Part shown: in pieces, positions 7,385-15,018 of the stretch
Layout of the letters: every line of letters begins with the position of its first letter
Numbering within the stretch: the stretch's first letter is position 1
Assembly (NCBI GenBank): GCA_964538515.1
Contig: CAZIEW010000066.1
Location: forward strand, 1-31,699
Direction: 5' to 3'
Length of the DNA: 31,699 bases
Source of the DNA: CALBZH01 sp964538515
Lineage (GTDB): Bacteria > Desulfobacterota > Syntrophobacteria > Syntrophobacterales > Syntrophobacteraceae
Notes under the pieces: generated by a model
What the model saw: the letters and a program-made list of their open reading frames with translations, nothing else
What the model was told of the DNA's origin: nothing
The model's database searches: none
Program-made: the position numbers and the translations under genes

Positions 7385-8238
7385 GCGTGCGCCGAATTCA
7401 AACGAGACCGGGTGGCAGGGACGGATGGGGTCGGCAGTGGGCCGGAGCCGGGATTCTCGCCATGTTTCTCGCCGTCCTCGTTTTCTTCTCGCTCATGAGC
7501 GCCGGTGGGGTGCGCTCGCGGAGCCTCCCCTTCCAACCGCCCACCCTGGAGCATCCCCTCGGAACCGATGACTTGGGCTTTGATCTGCTGAGCCTTCTCG
7601 TGCGCTCCGCTCCGGTTTCGCTCCTGGTGGGCTTCGGGGCGGGACTGGTCGCTGTGGTCATCGGGACGACCGTGGGGGTGGTTTCTGGCTACCTGCGCGG
7701 CGGCCGGGGAGAGCTTTTCTCCGGGTTCATCGACGTGGTGCTGCTGATTCCCATGCTGCCGTTCATGCTGCTGCTGGTCACCACCCTGGGACCTGGCATC
7801 GAAAACATTATCCTGGCGATCGCGCTCATCGGGTGGTGCCCGACGGCCCGCGCGGTGCGGGCCAGGGTGCTGCAGCTTCGGGAGGCACCCTTCGTCGAAG
7901 CGCTTGGGGCCCTCGGTCTTACCCGCACCCGTATCCTGGTGTGGCACGTGCTGCCGAACGTCTCTGAAGTCGTCTCCGCCCAGTTTGTGCTTGGCGTGGC
8001 GGGGGCCATGCTGAGCGAGGCGGCTCTTAGCTTCATGGGGTTGGGGGATCCGGTTCGCCCGAGCTGGGGAAAGATGATGCACCACGCCTTTCAGCGGGGC
8101 GGTTTTGCCAACGGCCTTTGGAATTGGTACCTGCCGCCTGGACTCTGCATCGCTGCCTGCGCGCTGGGTTTCATCCTGCTGGGACTGTGGCGCGAGAAGC
8201 GCTCGGAGATCAGGACATCTCTGGAATGGGAGGCTTGA
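7381..8238 (+). CDS. Opp/Dpp/Nik-type ABC permease 2
   Basis: A 285-residue DppC/NikC-like permease forming the second half of the channel. Features are the conserved 'HPLGTDDLGFDLLSLLV' after the first helix, then the EAA loop 'FVEALGALGLTRTRILVWHVLPN' region and 'LSEAALSFMGLGDPVRPSWG'. It starts in the stop codon of permease 1 (4-bp overlap) and is the last gene of the five-gene importer operon. No T-run terminator follows. Confidence 0.92.
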   Translation: MSVRRIQTRPGGRDGWGRQWAGAGILAMFLAVLVFFSLMSAGGVRSRSLPFQPPTLEHPLGTDDLGFDLLSLLVRSAPVSLLVGFGAGLVAVVIGTTVGVVSGYLRGGRGELFSGFIDVVLLIPMLPFMLLLVTTLGPGIENIILAIALIGWCPTARAVRARVLQLREAPFVEALGALGLTRTRILVWHVLPNVSEVVSAQFVLGVAGAMLSEAALSFMGLGDPVRPSWGKMMHHAFQRGGFANGLWNWYLPPGLCIAACALGFILLGLWREKRSEIRTSLEWEA

Positions 8239-8271
8239 TCAGGAACTGGTGGGAGGAGGCTCCCGTGAAGG

Positions 8272-8511
8272 GGTGCCTCTTTGGAGGGAGGTGAGCGGGC
8301 CCGGTATGCCGACATTCTGGCCCGACTGACCGGACCCGGAAGTTGGTACATGCTCTAAGCGTGGCTGCCACGGTCCTGGCAGGGAAGCCTCCGGGGCATT
8401 TCCGCGGAAGAGGTGGAATCCCTGATCGGCCGTGAGCTCACCAGGGTGCGCCAGGTGATCGGAGAGGAGAAGGGCCACCCTTCGGCGTGGTACTGGTACA
8501 GGAGACAGTGA
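8272..8511 (+). pseudogene. Remnant of an unidentified small protein
   Basis: The 368-bp gap 8239-8606 holds no intact gene, but one frame reads protein-like ('ERARYADILARLTGPGSWYM', one in-frame TAA at 8356-8358, then 'GISAEEVESLIGRELTRV' and 'GHPSAWYWYRRQ') before a TGA at 8509-8511. It has no good start and I do not recognise the family. It may be the decayed C-terminal part of a gene that once sat between the two importers. Chance open frame in GC-rich DNA is the alternative. Confidence 0.35.
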
Positions 8512-8606
8512 ATGCATCGGCGGCTGGCGAAGGAACGAATTACGAGTCCAACTTCTGGATCGTTTCGGAAATCGAGGTCATTTCAGTTCCTACAGGCGCA
8601 AGCATC

Positions 8607-9674
8607 ATGACGGAATCGCTTCTCCATCCGTCCGGAAGAGGACGTGGCTCCATGATCCTTCTGCTCTCCGGGATTGCGACCGTGCTCGCCCTATCCGTCA
8701 TCCTCGCCGTGACCATCGGATCGGTATGGATTCCGCCGCAAACCGTCTGGGAGATCGCCCTGGCGCGTCTGTTCGGATGGTCTCGGGAGGGATGGACGGA
8801 AGCCCAGGAGCACATCGTTGTCTTCATTCGGTTCCCCAGGGTGCTGCTTTCCGCCGTGGTGGGCTCCGGGCTTGCGGTGGTGGGCGTCATTCTGCAGGCA
8901 GCGGTGCGCAATCCGATGGCGGATCCCTATATTCTGGGCGTCTCGTCGGGCGCGTCGGTCGGGGCGGTTTTGGTGCTCTTATTTGGATACCTGAAGAATT
9001 TCGGTGTCTACGGTCTTTCGGCGGGCGCATTCCTGGGGGGCATGGCGGTCTTTGCGGTGATTTTCATTCTTTCGAGCCGGCAGAGGCGGATCACACCGGT
9101 TCGCATCATCCTGACCGGGATAGCCCTGTCCTACTTCTGTTCGGCGCTTACGAGCTTCCTTATCCTCAAGTCCAAAGACCATGCCGCCTCGCAGACGGTG
9201 CTTTTCTGGCTCATGGGAAGCATGGCGGGGGCTCGGTGGGAGCACCTGGGGCTACCGGTCGTCATCCTGTTTGCGGGAGCAGCCTATCTGATCGTGTATG
9301 CGCGATCGATCAACCTCCTGGTCCTGGGTGACGAGACCGCGATCATCCTGGGCGTCCATCCCAACCGCCTGAGAAAGCAGCTCCTCACGCACGCCGCACT
9401 CCTGACGGGTGTGATGGTGTCGCTGAGCGGCGGCATCGGCTTCGTCGCCCTCATGGTGCCCCATGCCATCCGCATGCTCGTGGGCTCCGACCACAGACGC
9501 GTCCTTCCCGTGTCTCTCTTGGTGGGCGGGATCTTTCTGATCTGGGTCGACGTGCTGGCTCGAACGGCTTTGCAGCCGGAGGAAATCCCCATCACCATCA
9601 TCACCGCATTTTCCGGCACCCCCTTCATCCTGTGGCTGATGTATCGCAAGGAGCGTTGGACCCATGGAGCATGA
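8607..9674 (+). CDS. FecCD/BtuC-type ABC permease 1
   Basis: A 355-residue polytopic inner-membrane permease of the iron-chelate/cobalamin/heme family. Signatures are 'IRFPRVLLSAVVGSGLAVVG', 'NPMADPYILGVSSGASVGAV', 'LLVLGDETAIILGVHP' and 'GGIGFVALMVPHAIRM'. These belong to FecCD and include the helix that contacts the ATPase. The ATG at 8607 is chosen, with a weak ribosome binding site (AGGCG). A longer frame to 8487 adds non-family sequence, and an ATG at 8652 is possible. The stop overlaps the next start (ATGA), so it was coupled to its ATPase, which is now broken. Confidence 0.88.
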   Translation: MTESLLHPSGRGRGSMILLLSGIATVLALSVILAVTIGSVWIPPQTVWEIALARLFGWSREGWTEAQEHIVVFIRFPRVLLSAVVGSGLAVVGVILQAAVRNPMADPYILGVSSGASVGAVLVLLFGYLKNFGVYGLSAGAFLGGMAVFAVIFILSSRQRRITPVRIILTGIALSYFCSALTSFLILKSKDHAASQTVLFWLMGSMAGARWEHLGLPVVILFAGAAYLIVYARSINLLVLGDETAIILGVHPNRLRKQLLTHAALLTGVMVSLSGGIGFVALMVPHAIRMLVGSDHRRVLPVSLLVGGIFLIWVDVLARTALQPEEIPITIITAFSGTPFILWLMYRKERWTHGA

Positions 9675-10099
9675 CCATGAGACTGGGTGTGACGGGCATC
9701 CGTTGGTGTCCCGATAAGGTACGAAAAATCCTTGATTCCGTTGAGCTTCATGCGCGCCCCGGCGACTTTGTTGGGATCATCGGCCCTAACGGCAGCGGGA
9801 AATCTATAGTCAAGAAACGTGGGGGCACGACGATTGCCGTCCTTCACGACCTGAACTTTGCGGCGGCCATCTGTGACCAGATTTATGTGCTTCACAAGGG
9901 GCGCGTGCGAGCCCATGGACGTCCCGTGCTGACTTCCGAGCTTCTGAAGGATGTGTTCGAGGTCGAGGCCCTGGTGGGGCACCACTCAATCACGAGGAAA
10001 CTCTCCATGGTCTTCTTTCTCATGCGCTCGGATCAGGGGAGATCGATGGACGAACTTTCCACGACGGCGTCCGAAGGGAGTGGGGATTGTGAACCGTAA
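9671..10099 (+). pseudogene. FecE-type ATPase with large internal deletion
   Basis: Only 142 codons remain of a protein normally about 255-270 residues long. The N-terminus is normal to Walker A (GPNGSGKS, 38-45). The sequence then jumps within a few codons, at about nt 9806, to the strand before the H-loop (TIAVLHDLNF, His59) and the C-terminal end. The Q-loop, the LSGGE signature and Walker B are all missing, so it cannot form an ABC ATP site. The frame is preserved across the deletion and no stop is present, which points to one deletion event of roughly 110-120 codons. It starts in the stop of FecCD1 and overlaps the start of FecB1. FecE2 (19433-20215) may serve in its place. Confidence 0.88.
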
Positions 10100-11075
10100 C
10101 GTTCTGGTGCTGCTTAGCGTTTGCATTTTCTTCCCGATGTGTTTCGGGCTTACGCTCCCGGCCTTTTCTGGGGAAGTCCCGAGCACCTCGATCAGGCTCG
10201 AGAACTGCGGGACGGAGCTGCGGTTCGTCCAGACCCCACGACGAGCCCTGACCATCAATCAGAACCCCACGGAGGTAATGCTTTCCCTCGGCCTCGGGGA
10301 ACGAATGGTCGGGACCGCGTATCTCGACGACGCCATCCTGGAACCCCTCAAGGCGGCCTACGACCGGGTGCCCGTCATCGCGAGCAAATACCCGTCGCGG
10401 GAGGTCGTGCTCGGACATGGGACGGATTTCATTTACGCGGGCTTTGCGGGCGCGTTCACCGACAAAACCGTGGGGGCACGGGAAGACCTCCTGAAAATGG
10501 GGATCCGCTCATACATCAGTCCGGCTTTCTGCGGTGGATCGCCTTCAAGCCGCTTCGAGATCGACGTGATCTATGACGAAATCCTGGATATCGGCCGAAT
10601 CTTCGACGTGGAGGAGCGGGCAAGGACGTTGGTCGAATCCATGAGGCGACAGATTCAAAACGTCCGGGAGAAGGTCACAACGGCTAGTCCCGGCAAGCGG
10701 GTTTTCTTGTTCGACACCTGGGGCACCGACGAGAATGTGCCCTTCACGGGGGCTTGCTGCGGGCCCTTCAACCTGCTCATCGAGCTGGCCGGCGGCCGCA
10801 ACATCTTTTCCGACATTCCCGGGAGGACCAGCCACGTCACCTGGGAAGCCGTCATCGAGCGAGACCCGGAAGTCATCATCCTGGATGACGCCTGGTGGTC
10901 CCCGGCGCAGAAAAAGCTGGAATTTCTGCGCGCCAGCCCGGCTCTCTCGGGAATCAAAGCGGTCCGGGAGAGCCGGTTTGCGGTCGTTCCAGCATCGGGC
11001 ACCGTCCCTGGCGTTCGCTTCGCCTCCACCGTGGAGGATCTCGCGAAGGCGTTGTACCCCGAAAGGTTCCAATGA
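10089..11075 (+). CDS. Periplasmic FecB/BtuF-type binding protein 1
   Basis: A 328-residue class III periplasmic binding protein for an iron chelate, heme, corrinoid or other metal complex. A signal peptide spans about residues 1-25 (cleavage near FSG-EV). The fold's opening strand appears as 'RRALTINQNPTEVMLSLGLG' with 'RMVGTAY' after it. The second lobe contains 'LIELAGGRNIFSDI' and 'VTWEAVIERDPEVIILDD'. The GTG start at 10089 has GGGAGTGGGG upstream and overlaps the wrecked ATPase gene by 11 bp. Together with FecCD1 it forms an importer lacking its own intact motor. Confidence 0.87.
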   Translation: MNRNVLVLLSVCIFFPMCFGLTLPAFSGEVPSTSIRLENCGTELRFVQTPRRALTINQNPTEVMLSLGLGERMVGTAYLDDAILEPLKAAYDRVPVIASKYPSREVVLGHGTDFIYAGFAGAFTDKTVGAREDLLKMGIRSYISPAFCGGSPSSRFEIDVIYDEILDIGRIFDVEERARTLVESMRRQIQNVREKVTTASPGKRVFLFDTWGTDENVPFTGACCGPFNLLIELAGGRNIFSDIPGRTSHVTWEAVIERDPEVIILDDAWWSPAQKKLEFLRASPALSGIKAVRESRFAVVPASGTVPGVRFASTVEDLAKALYPERFQ

Positions 11076-11148
11076 AAAGAGACCGTGCGGCGGTCGGGAG
11101 CGGTAGCGGACGCGGTACGAGAACGAGATTGGACCTGCGGAGCTGGCG

Positions 11149-11190
11149 CGCATCCCGCGGATTTATCGTTTCAGAGCACTCCGGGATGCG
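11149..11190. repeat. 9-bp inverted repeat in the gap before the DUF4198 gene
   Basis: CGCATCCCG (11149-11157) and CGGGATGCG (11182-11190) are perfectly complementary with a 24-nt spacer. There is no T-run. It could be an RNA hairpin or binding site in the 234-bp gap between FecB1 and the DUF4198 gene. Confidence 0.5.
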
Positions 11191-11309
11191 GGGGGAGAGA
11201 GCCGCTCCCGTGTGCATGGTTTTGTGGAAAGCCTTCCCTTGAACCAACAACCGTGGGTGCCGAGGCACATTCGATCGACGCCACGGATCTTCCCGAGGAG
11301 AGATATCGC

Positions 11310-12122
11310 ATGATCAGGATGCTTGTCTTGTCAACCTTGCTGTATGTGCTCTGCCCGTTCGACGCTGCCATGGCCCACGACTGCTGGCTTCAACCACAGA
11401 GCTTTCACCTGTTGGAGGGGGCGCTCCTGACAGTCCAGCTGCTTCTCGGTCACGCCCTGGCAGCTGAAAAGGAGCTGCCCCTGGACAAGTCCATGACGGA
11501 GCGTTTCGACCTGATCACCTCCGATGGTTCCCGGGACTTGCTCGCCGATCTGGACGACGGCTGCACGCCCGTTCTGTCAGTCGTTCCTGACTTCACCGGC
11601 CCTGCCATCGTCGCCATGGAAAGACGCTTCAACACCGTTTCACTTCCCGACAGCACCTTTTCGAAATACCTCGAGGAGGAGCGCCTCCACGACGCGATCA
11701 TGCTCAGGGAGCTTTACGGAAGGCGGGAGGTCGAACGGGAGCGTTTTGCCCGTTACTTGAAGTCGATCGTCTATGTGGGTGGTGGGTCGGACAGTGGTCT
11801 CTGCGGCACCCTCATAGCGCAGAAGCTCGAGATCGTGCTTGCGCAAAGCCTGAGCGAGGCCAAGGCGACCGGACGAATCCAGGCGCGGGTTGTTTTCGAC
11901 GGATTCCCCCTCGAAAACGGGCATGTCACAGCGTATCGGAGCGATCCCGTAGGCCGGATCGCCACCTGGTCGTCACCGCTCGACTCCCATGGAACCGCTT
12001 CCTTCCCCGTTGACGGCCCCGGCACGTGGCTCGTCAAGCTGGTCCATCTCCTTCCCTGCACGGGTCACCCGGAGGTAGACTGGGAAAGCCACTGGGCGGC
12101 CCTGAGCTTTTCGATCCCCTGA
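11310..12122 (+). CDS. DUF4198-family periplasmic protein
   Basis: A 270-residue secreted protein: hydrophobic signal about 2-18, cleavage at AMA, then a mature N-terminus beginning with His (HDCWLQPQSFHLLEGALLTV). That His-Asp-x-Trp-Leu start is the hallmark of DUF4198. Proteins of this family are found next to nickel and cobalt transporters, and a free N-terminal His is a plausible metal ligand. The second half, with 'GRIQARVVFDGFPLENGHVT' and 'WLVKLVHLLP', fits an Ig-like beta domain. The ATG at 11310 is preceded by GAGGAG; the open frame continues upstream but the signal peptide fixes the start. It lies between the broken Fec system and TonB receptor 1, which supports a role in metal uptake; the function itself is inferred. 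Confidence 0.8.
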   Translation: MIRMLVLSTLLYVLCPFDAAMAHDCWLQPQSFHLLEGALLTVQLLLGHALAAEKELPLDKSMTERFDLITSDGSRDLLADLDDGCTPVLSVVPDFTGPAIVAMERRFNTVSLPDSTFSKYLEEERLHDAIMLRELYGRREVERERFARYLKSIVYVGGGSDSGLCGTLIAQKLEIVLAQSLSEAKATGRIQARVVFDGFPLENGHVTAYRSDPVGRIATWSSPLDSHGTASFPVDGPGTWLVKLVHLLPCTGHPEVDWESHWAALSFSIP

Positions 12123-12224
12123 AGGCTCCTCGTCAAGACCCTGGAGATCTTTCGATTCGAGCCTTAAAAATGAATCGTCCTGGGTGTCTACACCAGATCG
12201 GCCAAAGTTCGCACCGGGCCCTTC

Positions 12225-12248
12225 GCCGAGATCCAGCTGGATCTCGGC
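12225..12248. repeat. Perfect 24-bp palindrome
   Basis: GCCGAGATCCAG followed immediately by its exact reverse complement CTGGATCTCGGC; no spacer. It lies about 100 bp after the DUF4198 gene and about 175 bp before the promoter of the TonB1 leader. With no loop and no T-run it is not a normal terminator. A protein-binding site or a relic of a mobile-element end are possibilities. Confidence 0.85.
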
Positions 12249-12392
12249 CTGCTTCGGCTTGATTGACGGCAGACTTACTCTTGGCGTGGACAGCTTATGC
12301 CGAGCAAAATCCAACCCGCAGGATGAAAAGCTGACCGAGCTCCCCGCCATCCTGCTCATGCCCCGCCAACGACCCGAAGGGCAGACCCTTCC

Positions 12393-12408
12393 ACACTCTG
12401 AGTAGTGT
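12393..12408. promoter_or_regulatory. Inverted repeat upstream of the TonB1 leader promoter
   Basis: ACACT-CTGAGT-AGTGT, perfect 5-bp arms with a 6-bp spacer, ending 16 bp before the -35 element at 12425. Position suits an operator. The arms are short, so chance is possible. Confidence 0.3.
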
Positions 12409-12424
12409 TTGCGGGCCATGAAAC

Positions 12425-12452
12425 TTGACGGGGGAAGATCGGTTGTGATAGA
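12425..12452 (+). promoter_or_regulatory. Promoter of the TonB1 leader
   Basis: -35 TTGACG (12425-12430), 16-bp spacer, -10 GATAGA (12447-12452) with an upstream TG (extended -10 form). A spacing of 17 with ATAGAT is also possible. It stands at the same relative position to the downstream hairpins as the Opp promoter does to its leader. Confidence 0.5.
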
Positions 12453-12467
12453 TAGCACGTACCTCAA

Positions 12468-12644
12468 TTGGGCTGCCGAAGCGGCCCAAACGATCATTTC
12501 ATTCAAAATTCCCGTTAGACCAACCCATGTCACAACGATGAGCGGGTCCCCGCGGCCTCCGCAGGGAGATTCCTGGTCCCTCGCATTGAATCGAGCCACG
12601 AAGGCTTGCACCGGCCAAAAGCCAAGCGCCTTCGTGGCTTTTTT
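12468..12644 (+). promoter_or_regulatory. Candidate attenuator leader upstream of TonB receptor 1
   Basis: Same architecture as the Opp leader: hairpin TTGGGC-TGC-CGAA-GCG-GCCCAA (12468-12489), a CGATGAGC block in the middle, then terminator arms GAGCCACGAAGGC (12593-12605) and GCCTTCGTGGC (12628-12638) running into six T (12639-12644). The 5' arm can alternatively fold as CGAGCC-ACGAA-GGCTTG. Unlike the hldD and Opp leaders it is not next to a start codon: the receptor begins 288 bp later. Confidence 0.55.
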
Positions 12645-12689
12645 CGTTTGGAGGATCCTGCGCCCGACAGCCCTCAACATTGCGAGCCT
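12583..12689 (+). repeat. Direct repeat copy 2 with fossil ATPase start
   Basis: Matches 2993-3097 in the same orientation, including terminator arms, TTTTTTCGTTTGGAG and TGCGCCCGACAGCCCTCA. In copy 1 the latter encodes the first residues of the Opp-type ATPase (R-P-T-A-L-S-I). Here the GTG is changed to CTG and the reading frame soon diverges, so it is non-coding. Sequence 12690-12932 holds no gene that I can see. Confidence 0.85.
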
Positions 12690-12932
12690 TTGCGCTGGGC
12701 TTCATTCCGGTCGGGCCTTGTTGGGAGAAGCACTCGTAAATCGAGGCGTCCCGCGATGGGTGGCATTAGCGTTGCCCTGAGCGAGCCAACGAACTGATTT
12801 GAGAGGAACCGACTGGGAAAGGAGGTGGGAACCGCTTGTAAACGACCAAGATTTCAACGCCGGGGCCCGGTCGTAGGCGATACCGGGCGAAGGACACAGC
12901 GAATAAACAGCGACGACGAGTGGGGGAATGCA

Positions 12933-14966
12933 ATGCTGAAGAGAATGTTGGTTGTGGGCATGATGTTGGCATTTTCATGGACAAGTTTTGCCCAGGAAAC
13001 GCCAGAAACCGAGGACTTCCAAAGGGCGCCGGCAGCGGCAAAGCAGGAGGAAAGCGAAGCCAGGAAGGCTGATGCCGAATACGGACTCGATGAAATCGTC
13101 GTAGGGGCGACGAAGACCAGCACGGCTCTCAAGAATGTCACGACCAACGTAAGCGTCGTTTCGAGTGAGGATTTCAAGAAGGTGTATGCCAGGGACGTCT
13201 CGGATTATCTGAGGCAGGTGCCGGGATTTCACTTTTCCGATTTCGGAAGCATACGGGCGGATGTGTATGCAAGCTCGCGGGGGAATCAGCCCTTCACGCG
13301 CGGCGTGCAGTTTCTCTACGACGGGATCGAGTACAACATGCCGAGCGGTTACATGCAGCTGCTCTCCATCCCATCGAGGAACCTGGACCGGATTGAAGTG
13401 ATCAAGAACCCGGCATCGCCGCTGTACGGAAATTTCGGCGTGGGCGGCGTGGTGAGCATCGTTCCCAGAACGCCGACGGACCCTTACGAGGTGACGGTCT
13501 CCGGGTCCTATGGAAGCTATGACACCCAGTACCACACCGCATCGTTCGGCGGCGCGCAGTGCGGCTGGGAGTATTACACCGAGGGGCGATTTTACAAGAC
13601 CAAAGGATACCAGGACAATACATGGGAGGAGCACGGACTCCTTCATACGCGCCTCAAGTATCATTTCGACGACGGCATGTCTGTGGGAATGCACTTCAAC
13701 TACGCGCCGTTGCACAACGGTTATCCGGGGACGCTGGATTATGATCTGTGGAAGAAGAACCCGAAGCAAACCGTTCAGCCCTGGGGCGAAGGAGACTCTT
13801 ACTCGCTCCTCGGGGCCCTGACCTTCGACAAGGCCTTCGGCGCCTCCGCCCTCTCTGCCAAGGTCAAGTACGGCTTCATGGAGGGATTCGCCCTCGATCC
13901 CGACTATTTTGTACTGCACAGCTACAACGTCGTGCCCGAGATCAACTATCAGATTCAGCACACGTTCTGGGGCATTCCGGGCACCTTTCTGGTCGGAACG
14001 GAGGCTCGCTATTACAACAACGACGGGAGTCCGGTTTTTGCCGCACCCAACGGCATCAAGGGACAGCTGACCACGGACAGAGTGGTAAAGGACACCACGC
14101 TTGGCTTCTACGTCCAGGAGCAGATCAGCCCGTTGAAGGACCTGACATTCTCCTTTGGGACCCGGTTCGACCATGTGGAAACCGACTTTCAAGATCGGCT
14201 GACTCCCTCGAGGGACTTCGAGGAAACCCACAACGCCTGGAGCCCGAAGGCGGGCGTCACTTACACCGTGTCCAACGCTCTCAATGTCTTTGGCAACTTC
14301 AGCCGCGGTTTTCGCAACCCAACCACGGCGGGCTCCGGGTATGTGTTCAACCCGGACCTGAAGCCGGAATTTTTCAACAGTTACGAAGTCGGCCTGCGGG
14401 GTCAGCCCCTGAGCTGGCTGTCTTATAATATGGCCGGATTCCTCGTGGAGGCCGAGGACAAGATCGTCAGGATTGGTGGCCCGAGGCGGTTTGAAAACGT
14501 TGGCGAAACCCGCACAACCGGGTGTGAGCTTGGAGTGAATCTCGGGCATCAGACCGGGCTCCACGGCTCGCTGAACTATACCTATGCCCTGACGGAATTC
14601 ACCGATTACACGACCTTGGCGGGCGTCTCTTTCGACGGCAAGGAAATTCCCCTGGTGCCCAATCATCTGTTCGGCGTGAGTGCCGGCTACACCTCGCCGC
14701 TGCTCGGACGCCTTGACTTGATGGCCAACTACGTATCCCAGCGATACGTGGATCTGGCCAACCTGAAGCACCTTCCCGGCTACGCGACCCTCGATGCAAA
14801 ATACCTGTATTCCTTCGGGAAGCACGCCGAGTTTTTCCTCTCCGGAAAGAACCTGACCGACAAGCAGTTCGTGGACGTCGCCTTTGACTTCGGCGCTCCA
14901 GACAGCTTCGACGTGTACACCATGCCCGGTGTCACGGTGGCCGGAGGAATCAACCTCTATTTCTGA
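12933..14966 (+). CDS. TonB-dependent outer-membrane receptor 1
   Basis: A 677-residue ligand-gated outer-membrane porin. Signal peptide 1-21 (cleavage FAQ-ET), TonB box near 53-58 (DEIVVGATKT), then the plug domain ('VSDYLRQVPGFHFSDF', 'LDRIEVIKNPASPLYGNFG', 'GGVVSIVPRT') and a 22-strand beta barrel with alternating aromatic residues, ending in Phe (GGINLYF) for BAM-dependent insertion. Receptors of this kind bring in iron chelates, corrinoids, heme, nickel or sugars; the ligand cannot be told here. The ATG at 12933 has GGGGGA five bases upstream and is followed directly by the signal peptide. The longer upstream frame is not coding. No TonB/ExbB/ExbD genes are in the window. Confidence 0.93.
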   Translation: MLKRMLVVGMMLAFSWTSFAQETPETEDFQRAPAAAKQEESEARKADAEYGLDEIVVGATKTSTALKNVTTNVSVVSSEDFKKVYARDVSDYLRQVPGFHFSDFGSIRADVYASSRGNQPFTRGVQFLYDGIEYNMPSGYMQLLSIPSRNLDRIEVIKNPASPLYGNFGVGGVVSIVPRTPTDPYEVTVSGSYGSYDTQYHTASFGGAQCGWEYYTEGRFYKTKGYQDNTWEEHGLLHTRLKYHFDDGMSVGMHFNYAPLHNGYPGTLDYDLWKKNPKQTVQPWGEGDSYSLLGALTFDKAFGASALSAKVKYGFMEGFALDPDYFVLHSYNVVPEINYQIQHTFWGIPGTFLVGTEARYYNNDGSPVFAAPNGIKGQLTTDRVVKDTTLGFYVQEQISPLKDLTFSFGTRFDHVETDFQDRLTPSRDFEETHNAWSPKAGVTYTVSNALNVFGNFSRGFRNPTTAGSGYVFNPDLKPEFFNSYEVGLRGQPLSWLSYNMAGFLVEAEDKIVRIGGPRRFENVGETRTTGCELGVNLGHQTGLHGSLNYTYALTEFTDYTTLAGVSFDGKEIPLVPNHLFGVSAGYTSPLLGRLDLMANYVSQRYVDLANLKHLPGYATLDAKYLYSFGKHAEFFLSGKNLTDKQFVDVAFDFGAPDSFDVYTMPGVTVAGGINLYF

Positions 14967-14980
14967 CACGCTCAAACCGC

Positions 14981-15009
14981 TTGATTTTTTACCGATCTGA
15001 TGCTAATCG
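14981..15009 (+). promoter_or_regulatory. Possible promoter of the TonB2-Fec operon
   Basis: -35 TTGATT (14981-14986), 17-bp spacer, -10 TAATCG (15004-15009), just after the receptor 1 stop. Moderate match. It would start a leader of about 235 nt containing the two hairpins at 15019-15084. Confidence 0.4.
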
Positions 15010-15018
15010 AGCGTCAAC

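Larger units (their letters stand above)
12123..12420. other. Gene-poor stretch with a 24-bp palindrome
   Basis: No convincing gene. A short plus-strand frame (12184-12405, 'LTLGVDSLCRAKSNPQDEK' region) looks mildly protein-like but has no start signal and matches nothing I recognise. The clearest structure is a perfect 24-bp palindrome at 12225-12248. Confidence 0.5.

Noticed and set aside
12184..12405. Possible transposase fragment after the DUF4198 gene
   Set aside because: The translation has no recognisable catalytic motif and no terminal repeats were found; too weak to call a mobile element.
12644..12932. Cobalamin riboswitch upstream of TonB receptor 1
   Set aside because: I looked for the B12 box (AGYCAGGARACCTGCC-like) and the GCCACTG core and found neither here nor in 14967-15249 or 8239-8606.
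12975..14975. Very long open frame on the minus strand (666 codons) opposite TonB receptor 1
   Set aside because: Exact antisense of a receptor with clear signal peptide, TonB box and C-terminal Phe; the antisense translation has no recognisable domain. GC-rich codon bias explains the open frame.
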